A stretch of 64,000 nucleotides of DNA, taken from contig CANFUT010000003.1 of assembly GCA_947450325.1 (NCBI GenBank), forward strand, positions 62,001 to 126,000. The letters run 5' to 3'. Of this stretch, positions 7,047 to 16,320 are shown piece after piece. Source of the stretch: Flavobacteriia bacterium (GTDB taxonomy: Bacteria > Bacteroidota > Bacteroidia > Flavobacteriales_D > Crocinitomicaceae). Within the stretch, counting starts at the first letter, position 1. Each line of letters begins with the position of its first letter. The notes below the pieces were generated by a model, which had not been told where the DNA came from, searched no databases, and was given only the letters and a program-made list of their open reading frames with translations. A program made the translations under genes and the position numbers.

Positions 7047-9314
7047 TTAATCTTCGCTTTTTAGCTTCAATTGATTGATTTTAAATGAAGCTTTTCCAAC
7101 TGTGATTTTTGTTTTGGCGATTTCATTGTTTAATCGATCAATGACAATTTTTGCCGTTGGTCTATCTAAATAAGTCCCTGCTAAAACATTGAGTTCGTCT
7201 TTCAATTGCATTAATATCTCCACAGCTCTAAAAGCACTTAAAATTTGATTTTTAGACAAATTATATTTCTTCATCGCAGTCAAAATTTCCTCATTAGAAA
7301 TTTGAAGATTACTCGCAACTGGGTCGGTATAAGAATTTATTTCAAGTAAAGTTTTTCGATTCAAATTGATTATAACTTCAGATTTTCTCAAACGTTGGAA
7401 AGTGGTATCCATTCTTGCAGCCAATCTTTCCTCTTCGTTTTCACCTGGATAACTTGAAAGTTCAACAGCTTGCTTGTCTTTAATTGTTTTGACACCATTC
7501 CATTTTCCAATACCTTGACCACGTGAAATTATAGAAAAAGGAATTTTTTTGTCGGTCAAAGATTCAAAAAATTGACGAATGGCGACACTGTCTTTTGCTT
7601 CCAAAAGATTTCCATTCAAATCCCATTGGTCAGATGCGAAAACATCTTCTAAATTCAAATGAATTCGCGCGTCGTAATCTGGTTTCGCATCGCAAAGATT
7701 GATGTGTAGCATCACTTCATCTGCTTCGTCAGAAAGTGCGCTATACGGAATGGCAATTAATCTGACTTCAAATTCTTGGACAATGGTATCCGCTTTGAAT
7801 TGAAACTCTTGCGTATTAATGTCAAATGTCGTTGAATCGCTGAAAGTATATAATCCATCTTTTTCAGTAAAAGTAGCCCAATGTAAACCAATTGCTTGGT
7901 TGTAATCGTCTAATCTTCTTTGGTATTGTGCTTGTAAATCGATGGCATCAGCTTTGTCTTTTTTCAAGTCGACAATTTTCTTTTTGATTGCATCCAATTC
8001 ACCGTATTGCTGAACGAGCAGTTCTTGTTTCGCTTTTCGATCTTTTTTGCCAGAATTGGTTTTGTCTACCACATGATCTGAACCGATTTTTTTACTTTTT
8101 GAACTTGTCGAAATAGGGGAGTATCTTAAATCAGAAATTTCTTTTTCATTTTTTTGAATTTTCAAAATCAATTCATCTTTTTTCTTTTCGTAGTATTCAA
8201 TCCAATAGTCAAAACCACGTTTTCCCAAAATCATTTCATCTAATTTGGCAATTTTATCGTTTTTCAAATTATTGATGATGGATTGAAATGTTCCTCCTTT
8301 CACAAAGTTTGAATCTGGGGAAAGAAATCGCGTTTCTCCTGAACCAAAAAGGTGGTAAGAAATTCCGTTTTTTTCAATTACTACAGTTGTTTGCTTTTCA
8401 GCGTTATATCCCCAAACGTCTAAATGAATATTGGTTAATTTATTATTTCCGACTGATTTTAAAGAGGTTGATGTAAAACGTAAGGTTTCGATTCCTTCTT
8501 TTTTCTTTTTTTCTGCGGGTCGAATTTTCATTTGATAAGGAAAAAGTCCCACTGCTTTTGGAAGTCCTTTGTTCCATCTACCACGTTCATCTTTTTCTCT
8601 TTCTTCCAATAAACCTGATGTTGAACTTCCATCACCCGCGGCTACCAATATATTTGTGAAAACTTCTGCTTCACCACCAAGTGCTTGAAAAAAGTCTTTG
8701 GTTCTTATTGCAACATATCGATTTACCGCTTCATTTATTGCTTCTAAAGTGTTATATTGATCTTGAAGATCGAGAAAATGGAAAGTACCAACCATCGCTT
8801 TTTTGTCGTCGAAGCTCAAGCTTGGATTTAGTAGATTTTCTAATTTCGGATGAGGTACATTGGCGCCGTCATCATTTTTGAAAGCCTTAATTGGCAAAAG
8901 ACCAATTAAAATTTCTTCGAATTGCTTGTATTGCGATTGATAATTTGCCAATTCTTTTTCGCCCAATCGTTTAGCTAAAAGAACTTTATTTAATTCCCAC
9001 AAGGCCATTTTGTTGGCAGCTTCAGTTATCAGACCTTTGGGAGATTTGGCTATTTCAGAACTGCGTATGTAAAGCAATTCAGGATTATTCATGATAACGG
9101 TTTCTACCGAATCAAAATTAATTTCTTTGTTTGGAAAGCGAATATCGGGACCTTTGTATTCAAAATATCTACCAAAATTATTTTCTAAAATGGGGCTTTT
9201 TCTGACTACGTGAAATAAATATGCTTTTTCTTCAGCAGTTAAATCGGAATTTTCTTGAGCAAAAACACCCGTAAAAAATTGAAATAAAATGATTAGCGTA
9301 ATAAATATCTTCAT
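7047..9314 (-). CDS. Large secreted protein of unknown function with coiled coils
   Basis: 755 residues with a clear signal peptide (MKIFITLIILFQFFTGVFAQ). I do not recognise a family. The first 230 residues look helical; residues about 270-340 are strand-rich (RFTSTSLKSVGNNKLTNIHLDVWGY). Residues about 360-480 are Lys/Glu-rich and should form coiled coils (YYEKKKDELILKIQKNEKEIS, then a LDAIKKKIVDLKKDKADA region). A strand-rich part and a helical C-terminus (about 650-750) follow. No lipobox and no T9SS sorting domain, so a periplasmic or secreted soluble protein is likely. Convergent with the helicase gene. Confidence 0.75.
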   Translation of the reverse strand: MKIFITLIILFQFFTGVFAQENSDLTAEEKAYLFHVVRKSPILENNFGRYFEYKGPDIRFPNKEINFDSVETVIMNNPELLYIRSSEIAKSPKGLITEAANKMALWELNKVLLAKRLGEKELANYQSQYKQFEEILIGLLPIKAFKNDDGANVPHPKLENLLNPSLSFDDKKAMVGTFHFLDLQDQYNTLEAINEAVNRYVAIRTKDFFQALGGEAEVFTNILVAAGDGSSTSGLLEEREKDERGRWNKGLPKAVGLFPYQMKIRPAEKKKKEGIETLRFTSTSLKSVGNNKLTNIHLDVWGYNAEKQTTVVIEKNGISYHLFGSGETRFLSPDSNFVKGGTFQSIINNLKNDKIAKLDEMILGKRGFDYWIEYYEKKKDELILKIQKNEKEISDLRYSPISTSSKSKKIGSDHVVDKTNSGKKDRKAKQELLVQQYGELDAIKKKIVDLKKDKADAIDLQAQYQRRLDDYNQAIGLHWATFTEKDGLYTFSDSTTFDINTQEFQFKADTIVQEFEVRLIAIPYSALSDEADEVMLHINLCDAKPDYDARIHLNLEDVFASDQWDLNGNLLEAKDSVAIRQFFESLTDKKIPFSIISRGQGIGKWNGVKTIKDKQAVELSSYPGENEEERLAARMDTTFQRLRKSEVIINLNRKTLLEINSYTDPVASNLQISNEEILTAMKKYNLSKNQILSAFRAVEILMQLKDELNVLAGTYLDRPTAKIVIDRLNNEIAKTKITVGKASFKINQLKLKSED

Positions 9315-9431
9315 GCAGTAAATTTAATTTTTTCAAACGTGCGAACTATTGACTCTGATAAATCAATCTCAACAACGTGATGTTAACTAAATACAAACGG
9401 TATCAGATTACTTTGTTACAAAAGTTAAAGC

Positions 9432-9459
9432 AAAAAAAAACCGCTTCCTAAAAAGCGGT
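9432..9459 (-). terminator. Rho-independent terminator of the T9SS type A gene
   Basis: ACCGCTT (9440-9446) pairs with AAGCGGT (9453-9459); the A run 9432-9440 reads as a T tail on the minus strand. Confidence 0.85.
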
Positions 9460-9480
9460 CTTAAAATTTTATTGTGTGAA

Positions 9481-10515
9481 CTAGTTTTTAGAGAATTTCT
9501 CAACTTTAGAAACACCATTTACAGATAATTCAAGGAAATAAATACCTTTTTGAATATCATTCAATTGAACTGTCATTCCAGAAGTTACAGACTCAATCGT
9601 TTGAACAGTTTTTCCAGTTTGGTCAATAATTCTAGCCGTCGCACCGTTGAAATCACCTTTGATTGTCAAACTTTCTTTTGCTGGATTAGGATAAACACTG
9701 AAATTGATTTTTTCATTTTCGTTAACAGAAACAAAATTATCTGGTTGAACAGAACTTAACACAACAGTAAATTCAGTTAATGGATCAACTGAACCGGTAC
9801 CTACAATTTTAGCAGTAGTATGAGTGAAAACTGGCATATTACCTGCACTTAATTGATAATATTCATACTGAGCGCGAATCAATTGAATGTCACCAACAAT
9901 CGGAACATTTGAATTTAAAGTATCGATTGTAACACAACGAATAACACCTGTTAACGTTGTTGCTGCGTTCAATTTTAAAGTTCCTTCACCATCAATTTTT
10001 GAAAAAGAATTCCCTGTTGCGTCAGGATTTTGAGGTAATCCTGAAAAAGAGAAATAAAGACTTCCAGCAAAAACATCAGTCAATTCATTGTTGTATGCAA
10101 ATTCATAGTTAGCTAATTTTTGTGCATCTGTGTTGAAAATTGCTTTTACTTCACCAAAAGTCGGTTCATTGAAAACGAATCCAGGCGAATTTCTTTCTGT
10201 TGATGTTGATGACCAGTAAGTTGTAAGGAAATTTTCTACTACAATTGCTTTTGTCGCACTCGGGAAATCTGCGGCGTTGGTAGTTGTTGTAGGGTCAACA
10301 ACTGTTAAAGTTCTTAATTGACCTTGAAAACCAGCGATGTCTGAATAATCCCATGTCACACCTGAACCAGTAACATTTGCATAATTTGTAGCAAATGAAT
10401 CACATAAAAACAAATCAACCGTTGTTCCAATGATTGGTTCATTTGCTTCAGTCAATCCTTGACCAAACGATGTGCTTGCCATGATTAAAGAAGCGAAGAG
10501 TAATTTTTTTTTCAT
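9481..10515 (-). CDS. T9SS type A sorting domain-containing secreted protein
   Basis: 344 residues: signal peptide (MKKKLLFASLIMASTSFGQ), a beta-rich body of about 240 residues without a family I recognise, and a type A sorting domain from about residue 270 (INFSVYPNPAKESLTIKGD, then ARIIDQTGKTVQTI and LNDIQKGIYFLELSV). The domain marks it for export across the outer membrane by the type IX system, where it is normally cleaved and the protein released or anchored. Its own terminator follows, and a -7 box lies about 70 bases upstream, so it appears monocistronic. Confidence 0.88.
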   Translation of the reverse strand: MKKKLLFASLIMASTSFGQGLTEANEPIIGTTVDLFLCDSFATNYANVTGSGVTWDYSDIAGFQGQLRTLTVVDPTTTTNAADFPSATKAIVVENFLTTYWSSTSTERNSPGFVFNEPTFGEVKAIFNTDAQKLANYEFAYNNELTDVFAGSLYFSFSGLPQNPDATGNSFSKIDGEGTLKLNAATTLTGVIRCVTIDTLNSNVPIVGDIQLIRAQYEYYQLSAGNMPVFTHTTAKIVGTGSVDPLTEFTVVLSSVQPDNFVSVNENEKINFSVYPNPAKESLTIKGDFNGATARIIDQTGKTVQTIESVTSGMTVQLNDIQKGIYFLELSVNGVSKVEKFSKN

Positions 10516-10586
10516 AGTAATTTTTATTAAGTTGTTTACAATACTATTTTGATTTGGTATTGAGCAAATATTTTATTTAAGCGCTC

Positions 10587-10594
10587 CAAAAATA
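10587..10594 (-). promoter_or_regulatory. -7 box of the T9SS type A gene
   Basis: On the minus strand this reads TATTTTTG, an exact TAnnTTTG match, 71 bases before the start at 10515. No convincing -33 element. Confidence 0.4.
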
Positions 10595-10750
10595 CAAAAA
10601 ATCATTTAATAATTTCATTTTTAGGGATTCAAAAAACGCTTTTAACATTGATTTTTAAACTAATTAATTAAACAAACGCACTTGTTTGATTCAAGGTTGG
10701 ATTTACAAGTGATAAATTGTTTCATCGATACATTCATTTTTGTTAGAAAG

Positions 10751-10779
10751 TTTGAAGTTGCGTTATTTTTCTAATTTTG
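10751..10779 (+). promoter_or_regulatory. Promoter of the amino acid permease gene
   Basis: TTTG at 10751-10754, a 17-base spacer and TAATTTTG at 10772-10779; the start codon is 25 bases further on. Confidence 0.55.
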
Positions 10780-10804
10780 TTTCAAACTAATTAGAAAGCT
10801 AAAG

Positions 10805-12907
10805 ATGGGTTTTAACACTTTGTTTAGAAAAAAAACAGTCCAAGATATTTTACTTCAAGTAGAGAAAAATAATGCAGATGGGCATGGTTCACTAGGAAGG
10901 CATCTAGTTGTTAGAGATTTGGCAGCATTTGGAATTGCAGCAATCATTGGAGCTGGAATTTTTAGCACCATAGGAACGGCGTCACATGATGGAGGACCAG
11001 CTGTAATTTTCTTGTTTCTATTTACTGCTATTGCTTGTGGTTTTGCTGCTTTTGCTTATGCAGAATTTGCTTCAATGGTGCCAGTTTCGGGAAGTGCCTA
11101 TACATATTCGTATGTTGCATTTGGAGAAATTATCGCTTGGATTATTGGTTGGTCATTGATTATGGAATATGCCATTGGAAACATTACGGTTGCGATATCT
11201 TGGAGTGATTATTTTACTGGAATGTTAGACGGTGTCGGTTTACATTTGCCTCAATGGATTCAAACAGATTACCTTACAGCATCCAATGGATATGATCAAG
11301 CAATGGCTTTGATGCAAGGTGGAAAGCATTTTGAAAATCTTGATTTTAGCCTTCAGACAGCGCATCAAGCGTGGTTGTCTGCACCCAACATTTTTGGTTT
11401 TCATTTGATTTTTGATTTACCAGCATTGTTCATTATTGTACTGATAACTTGGTTGGTTTATCGAGGAATGAAAGAAAGTAGAAATGCAAGTAATGTGATG
11501 GTTATCATTAAATTGGCTATTATTCTTTTAGTAATTGCTGTAGGGATATTTTATGTCGACACTGAAAATTGGAGTCCATTTGCACCGAATGGCGTTTCTG
11601 GGATTTTGAAGGGAGTTTCCGCTGTATTTTTTGCATATATCGGATTTGATGCTATTTCTACAACTGCTGAAGAATGTAAAGATCCGCAAAGAGATTTGCC
11701 ACGTGGAATGATGTGGGCAATTATCATTTGTACTGTTTTATATATTGTCATATCATTGATTTTGACGGGTTTGGTTTCTTATAAATTACTGGCTGTAGGA
11801 GATCCATTGGCATTTGTTTTTCGCGAAATCGATTTGAAATGGATGTCAGGAATTATCGCAGTAAGTGCCGTTATTGCCATGGCTTCCGTTTTGTTGGTTT
11901 TTCAAATGGGACAACCAAGAATTTGGATGAGCATGAGTCGCGATGGTTTGTTACCAAAGAAATTTTCAAAAGTTCATCCGAAATATAAAACGCCGTCTTT
12001 TTCAACTATTGTTGTTGGATTTGTTGTTGCTGTTCCCGCGCTCTTCATGAATTTAACGATGGTTACAGAGTTGTGTAGCATTGGAACATTGTTCGCATTT
12101 GTTTTGGTTTGCGGTGGAGTTTTGGTATTGCAAAACAAAACAGATATTCCAAGAGGAAAATTTAAAACACCATATGTGAATGGAAAATTTGTGCTTCCTG
12201 TTTTGGTTGTTGGTACAATCATTTTGATGTTTGTTGAGTTCAAAAAAGAATCGACGAATTTTGTATTGAACAAACCAACATTAAAAGAAACAGAAGAAGT
12301 TATTTCAGATTTAACAAATTCGGAAGTTCAAAAATTAAATTTCGCCATTTTGAAAGTAGATAGTGTTGGATTGAACCGAGTAGGATCGGATTTGTCAGCG
12401 TATTTTGAGCAAGAATCGAAAATTGATTTTAAAACGGCTTTAGAAGCAGTCGAAATTAAAAACAGAAATTTGAAATTAACGAATCTTGATTCAACCTCGA
12501 ACTCTAAATTGTCTCACTTTTTAATTGGATTTGATGAAAAAGGATTCAAATTAATGGATCAAAATGTGAAGCTGTATTTTGAGCAAGGACCAAAAATTGC
12601 TTTTAAACAAGTGCAAGAAATTGTTAATCTTGACAATGCAAGATTATATAACGCTGGTTTTTCGCATTTTGCTCACAAAATTCCAACCTGGATTTTTATT
12701 GTTTTCACGTTGTTTATAACAGTGGTTACGATTCGAAAAAATTTGTCATTGATTCCATTGCTAGGATTGTTGTCTTGTTTATATATGATGAGTCAAATTC
12801 AATTGTCGAATTGGATTTATTTTACTGCTTGGTTATTAATCGGATTGTTGATTTATTTTGGATATAGCAAAAAGCATAGTAAATTAAATAAACTCGCTGA
12901 AAATTAA
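10805..12907 (+). CDS. APC-superfamily amino acid permease with an inserted soluble domain
   Basis: 700-residue inner-membrane transporter of the cationic amino acid (CAT-like) branch of the APC superfamily. The N-terminal half has the typical segment GIAAIIGAGIFSTIG with the substrate-backbone-binding glycine loop, many hydrophobic helices and the loop STTAEECKDPQRDLPRG characteristic of this branch. After the helix ending near residue 480 comes a charged, non-membrane stretch to about 626, followed by three more membrane helices. That stretch holds two similar halves, recognisable by AYFEQESKIDFKTALEAV and LYFEQGPKIAFKQVQEIV. Usual family members are 450-600 residues and I do not recall this insert. 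Substrate unknown. Confidence 0.88.
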   Translation: MGFNTLFRKKTVQDILLQVEKNNADGHGSLGRHLVVRDLAAFGIAAIIGAGIFSTIGTASHDGGPAVIFLFLFTAIACGFAAFAYAEFASMVPVSGSAYTYSYVAFGEIIAWIIGWSLIMEYAIGNITVAISWSDYFTGMLDGVGLHLPQWIQTDYLTASNGYDQAMALMQGGKHFENLDFSLQTAHQAWLSAPNIFGFHLIFDLPALFIIVLITWLVYRGMKESRNASNVMVIIKLAIILLVIAVGIFYVDTENWSPFAPNGVSGILKGVSAVFFAYIGFDAISTTAEECKDPQRDLPRGMMWAIIICTVLYIVISLILTGLVSYKLLAVGDPLAFVFREIDLKWMSGIIAVSAVIAMASVLLVFQMGQPRIWMSMSRDGLLPKKFSKVHPKYKTPSFSTIVVGFVVAVPALFMNLTMVTELCSIGTLFAFVLVCGGVLVLQNKTDIPRGKFKTPYVNGKFVLPVLVVGTIILMFVEFKKESTNFVLNKPTLKETEEVISDLTNSEVQKLNFAILKVDSVGLNRVGSDLSAYFEQESKIDFKTALEAVEIKNRNLKLTNLDSTSNSKLSHFLIGFDEKGFKLMDQNVKLYFEQGPKIAFKQVQEIVNLDNARLYNAGFSHFAHKIPTWIFIVFTLFITVVTIRKNLSLIPLLGLLSCLYMMSQIQLSNWIYFTAWLLIGLLIYFGYSKKHSKLNKLAEN

Positions 12908-12976
12908 TCATTTAAAATGATGATCGTGGTGCAAAAGAATTATTGAAAATCATTTTAAAAAGTGCTATTTTTTCTG

Positions 12977-12984
12977 TACTTTTG
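12977..12984 (+). promoter_or_regulatory. -7 box of ffh
   Basis: TACTTTTG, an exact TAnnTTTG match, 20 bases before the ffh ATG. Confidence 0.55.
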
Positions 12985-13004
12985 CACCTTAAATTTCCAA
13001 AAAT

Positions 13005-14354
13005 ATGTTTGAAAATCTTACCGATAAGTTTGAAAGAGCGTTTAAAGTTTTAAAAGGTCAAGGACAGATTACTGAAATCAATGTGGCAGAAACATTGAAG
13101 GAAGTAAGAAGGGCTTTATTAGATGCCGATGTCAATTTCAAAACAGCAAAAGATTTTACCGTTAGAGTAAAAGAAATTGCATTGGGAAGAAATGTATTGA
13201 CTGCTATTTCTCCAGGGCAATTGATGACAAAAATTTGTCATGAAGAGTTGGTGGAATTGATGGGAGGAAATGAAGAAGACATCAATTACCAGGGAAATCC
13301 AGGAATTATTTTGATGTCTGGACTTCAAGGTTCTGGTAAAACAACCTTTTCTGGTAAATTAGCGAATTATCTTAAAACCAAAAAAGGCAAGAAACCATTA
13401 TTGGTAGCTTGTGATGTATATCGTCCTGCAGCAATTGACCAATTGCATGTATTGGGTGATCAATTAGGGATTGAGGTTTACTCAAACAAAGAAGAAAAAA
13501 ATCCAGTTGAAATTGCGAAAGCGGCAGTTATTTATGCTAAAAGCAACGGTTTCAACGTAGTAATTGTCGATACAGCAGGTCGTTTAGCGATTGATGTTCA
13601 GATGATGAATGAAATCGAGCAGGTTAAAAATGCGATTAATCCAACGGAAACTCTTTTTGTAGTTGATTCCATGACTGGTCAAGATGCTGTGAACACAGCT
13701 AAAGCCTTCAATGAGAAAATCAATTTCGATGGAGTTGTTTTGACCAAATTAGATGGTGATACTAGAGGTGGAGCTGCGTTATCAATTAAAACTGTTGTTG
13801 ATAAACCGATTAAGTTTGCAGGTACAGGAGAGAAGATGGATGCGATTGATGTGTTCTATCCAAAAAGAATGGCAGACCGAATCCTAGGAATGGGTGATGT
13901 TGTTTCTTTGGTAGAAAGAGCGCAAGAGCAATTCAACGAGGAAGAAGCTAGAAAACTTCAGAAAAAAATCCAAAAAGACCAATTTGATTTCAATGATTTC
14001 TTAGGACAATTACACCAAATTAAAAAAATGGGTAACGTCAAAGATTTACTTGGAATGTTACCAGGAATGGGCAAAGCGTTGAAAGATGTTGATATTCAAG
14101 ATGACGCTTTCAAACACATAGAAGCAATTATTTATTCAATGACTCCAAAAGAAAGAGCAAATCCAACGTTGTTGAATGGTCAAAGAAAAAATAGAATTGC
14201 AAACGGTAGTGGAACTTCAGTACAAGAAGTAAACAAACTTTTAAAGCAATTTGAGGATACTCGCAAAATGATGAAAATGATGAGTAATCCTAAAAATATG
14301 ATGGGGATGATGAAGCAATTAAAAGGAATGAAAGGTGGAATGCCAGGAATGTAA
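13005..14354 (+). CDS. ffh: Signal recognition particle protein Ffh
   Basis: 449-residue GTPase that, with 4.5S RNA, binds signal sequences of nascent proteins and delivers them to FtsY. N domain 1-90; G domain with P-loop GLQGSGKTT (about 107-115), DTAGR and TKLDGD; C-terminal M domain from about 300 with the Met-rich end (KMMKMMSNPKNMMGMMKQL, GMKGGMPGM) that lines the signal-binding groove. Full length and ordinary. It stands alone between its own -7 box and a terminator. Confidence 0.98.
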   Translation: MFENLTDKFERAFKVLKGQGQITEINVAETLKEVRRALLDADVNFKTAKDFTVRVKEIALGRNVLTAISPGQLMTKICHEELVELMGGNEEDINYQGNPGIILMSGLQGSGKTTFSGKLANYLKTKKGKKPLLVACDVYRPAAIDQLHVLGDQLGIEVYSNKEEKNPVEIAKAAVIYAKSNGFNVVIVDTAGRLAIDVQMMNEIEQVKNAINPTETLFVVDSMTGQDAVNTAKAFNEKINFDGVVLTKLDGDTRGGAALSIKTVVDKPIKFAGTGEKMDAIDVFYPKRMADRILGMGDVVSLVERAQEQFNEEEARKLQKKIQKDQFDFNDFLGQLHQIKKMGNVKDLLGMLPGMGKALKDVDIQDDAFKHIEAIIYSMTPKERANPTLLNGQRKNRIANGSGTSVQEVNKLLKQFEDTRKMMKMMSNPKNMMGMMKQLKGMKGGMPGM

Positions 14355-14375
14355 TTTTAATCAATAATTATTTGA

Positions 14376-14408
14376 AAGTCTAGTTCTTTATGAATTAGAC
14401 TTTTTTTT
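14376..14408 (+). terminator. Rho-independent terminator of ffh
   Basis: AAGTCTA (14376-14382) pairs with TAGACTT (14396-14402), followed by T to 14408. Confidence 0.85.
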
Positions 14409-14414
14409 GTGTAT

Positions 14415-14443
14415 AAAAAAGTGGTAATATTTAGTTACCACTT
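14415..14443 (-). terminator. Terminator of the YdcF-like gene
   Basis: AAGTGGTAA (14419-14427) pairs with TTACCACTT (14435-14443); the A run 14415-14420 forms the T tail on the minus strand. It lies 18 bases past the gene's stop. Confidence 0.8.
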
Positions 14444-14461
14444 GATTCATTTTTTTTTGAA

Positions 14462-15229
14462 TTAAATATAGCCTACTAAATCATACGCAATATAACCAAC
14501 CCATTCTTTGATTAAGAAATTCCATTCGGTAAAAGTATCAACACTTGGAACAAGTAATTGATCCCAATAAAAAGATCTTTCTGGACCTGTATATAAATCT
14601 GTTGAATACGGAACAACATTTACATTTTCACGCTCAAAACAAGCCATTGCACGTCTCATGTGATTTCCAGAAGTGATCAACAAACAAGAATCTATTTTTG
14701 GAAATGAATCAAGCAATAAATTTCTTGTTTCCAATGCATTTTCATGTGTGTTTTTAGAAATTGATTCTACGATAATATCTTTTGCGGGAATTCCCCATTG
14801 AACCAACACTTCTTTGAATTGTTCAGATTCATGTAAACCTCTATCAGAAAGATAGCCATTGTCACCTGAAAGTAAAATCTTTTTTATTTTCCCTTTTTTA
14901 TATAAACTAATTGCTTGCCATATTCTATCACCACCTCTTCTTATACTCAAAACTCCAATATCGTTGTTAAATTCTGCCATTCCTCCTAAAACAATTCCTA
15001 CTTGATAGTTTCTTACTTCATCAATTGGAGTACCATGCACTTCCCATTGGCGACAAAATTCATTGAATATAAAACCATTGCTAAAGAAGAAGAAAATGAT
15101 AATTCCAGCCATTCTAGCCCTTCTTTTGTAAATTGAGTTTGGCCAATAAAAAAATATTCCAACACAAACAATAAACCATAGAAATGGGGAGAGGAACACC
15201 AGCAGTAATTTTGATAAGATGAAAAACAT
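14462..15229 (-). CDS. YdcF/ElyC-family membrane protein (DUF218)
   Basis: 255 residues. Two N-terminal membrane helices (about 4-28 and 38-58) are followed by a DUF218 domain: VGIVLGGMAEFN, a Rossmann-like IKKILLSGDNGYLSD segment, SKNTHENALETRN and LLITSGNHMRRAM. The family includes SanA and ElyC, which affect envelope integrity and peptidoglycan or lipid-carrier metabolism in E. coli; the reaction is not firmly known. It is downstream of rplS on the same strand but has an rplS terminator between, so it is probably separate. Confidence 0.85.
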   Translation of the reverse strand: MFFILSKLLLVFLSPFLWFIVCVGIFFYWPNSIYKRRARMAGIIIFFFFSNGFIFNEFCRQWEVHGTPIDEVRNYQVGIVLGGMAEFNNDIGVLSIRRGGDRIWQAISLYKKGKIKKILLSGDNGYLSDRGLHESEQFKEVLVQWGIPAKDIIVESISKNTHENALETRNLLLDSFPKIDSCLLITSGNHMRRAMACFERENVNVVPYSTDLYTGPERSFYWDQLLVPSVDTFTEWNFLIKEWVGYIAYDLVGYI

Positions 15230-15245
15230 TTTTAACTTTTAAGAT

Positions 15246-15276
15246 AAAAAAAAACCGCTCAGAATACTGAACGGTT
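15246..15276 (-). terminator. Terminator of rplS
   Basis: AACCG (15253-15257) pairs with CGGTT (15272-15276) with a further inner TCAG/CTGA stem; an A run at 15246-15254 gives the T tail on the minus strand. Confidence 0.8.
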
Positions 15277-15296
15277 TCAAATTTAGGTATTTAAAA

Positions 15297-15659
15297 TTAT
15301 TTTGCAACAGAAAAGCTTCTTTTTTCTTTGATACGAGCAGATTTCCCAGTTCTTTCACGGAAGTAGAAGATACGAGCACGACGAACAGCACCTTTTTTGT
15401 TAACTACAATTTGATCTACAAATGGAGACGAAATTGGGAAGATTCTTTCTACACCAATGTTACCTGACATTTTACGTACAGTAAAGGTTTCAGTAGCACC
15501 ATTTCCACGACGTTGCAATACAACACCTTGAAATTGCTGAATTCGCTCTTTCGCGCCTTCTTTAATTTTATATGAAACTGTAATAGTATCTCCACTTTTG
15601 AAGTTTGGGAAGTTTTTTACTTCTACTAGTTCGTTTTGAAGCTCTCTAATGATATCCAT
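15297..15659 (-). CDS. rplS: 50S ribosomal protein L19
   Basis: 120 residues, normal for L19, which sits at the 30S-50S interface. Family signature: [53 protein letters not shown] and the basic [11 protein letters not shown] end. A weak -7-like box (TAATATTG on the minus strand, 15699-15706) is 40 bases upstream. Here it is alone rather than in the rpsP-rimM-trmD-rplS operon of proteobacteria. Confidence 0.98.
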   Translation of the reverse strand: MDIIRELQNELVEVKNFPNFKSGDTITVSYKIKEGAKERIQQFQGVVLQRRGNGATETFTVRKMSGNIGVERIFPISSPFVDQIVVNKKGAVRRARIFYFRERTGKSARIKEKRSFSVAK

Positions 15660-15891
15660 GACTCTTAATTTCTATTTATCTGACCGTAAATCGGGGTGCA
15701 ATATTACGAATTATTTCTTAAAAAAATAAATCCTTCTAAATCTTTTTAATAAAAAAACATATTTTATTTCCAAAAGTAGGGAATTAAAAGGTTTTTAGTT
15801 AAAAAAAATGTGATTAATTCTTTTTAAGGTTAAAATAGCAACCTAATTATAGATTTATTCGTCTTAAGTTCGTCAAAACATATTTAAAATT

Positions 15892-16314
15892 ATGAAGAGT
15901 ACTTTACTTTGTCTGTTTTTATTAGTCTCTGGCTTGTCATTTTCTCAAGATTTGCAGAAATATGACAGCAGATTAATGAAAAATCATGGAGATACAATTA
16001 TGACTATTTATTCCAAAAATCATAATTATTATAATTTTCTTTTATTCGAATTAGATTACGGATATGAAATAAAGCTTAAAGCTGATGTTAATGCATCAAG
16101 TTTTGCAAGTCTAAATAGTTTTAAAAATTCAAGTGGTATTTCTTTGAAAAAAAGTGATATAGTAAAAGGAACTTTTAATTTTAAAGAATGGGGAATTGTC
16201 CTTAAGCAAAATGAACCTACGGTGCTAGAATTAGATGAACTTCATGTTCTCTACTTTTTTGACAAAGTTTCCAATAACATACGATTCGGTAAAAGTCCAC
16301 TATACACAAAATAG
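15892..16314 (+). CDS. Small secreted protein of unknown function
   Basis: 140 residues with a signal peptide (MKSTLLCLFLLVSGLSFSQ). The rest is strand-rich (DTIMTIYSKNHNYYNFLLFELDYGY, then GIVLKQNEPTVLELDELHVLYFF). No cysteine in the mature part, no lipobox and no sorting domain. I do not recognise it. It ends 6 bases before the large type B protein, so the two are very probably co-transcribed and may act together at the surface or in the periplasm. Confidence 0.75.
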   Translation: MKSTLLCLFLLVSGLSFSQDLQKYDSRLMKNHGDTIMTIYSKNHNYYNFLLFELDYGYEIKLKADVNASSFASLNSFKNSSGISLKKSDIVKGTFNFKEWGIVLKQNEPTVLELDELHVLYFFDKVSNNIRFGKSPLYTK

Positions 16315-16320
16315 TCATTT

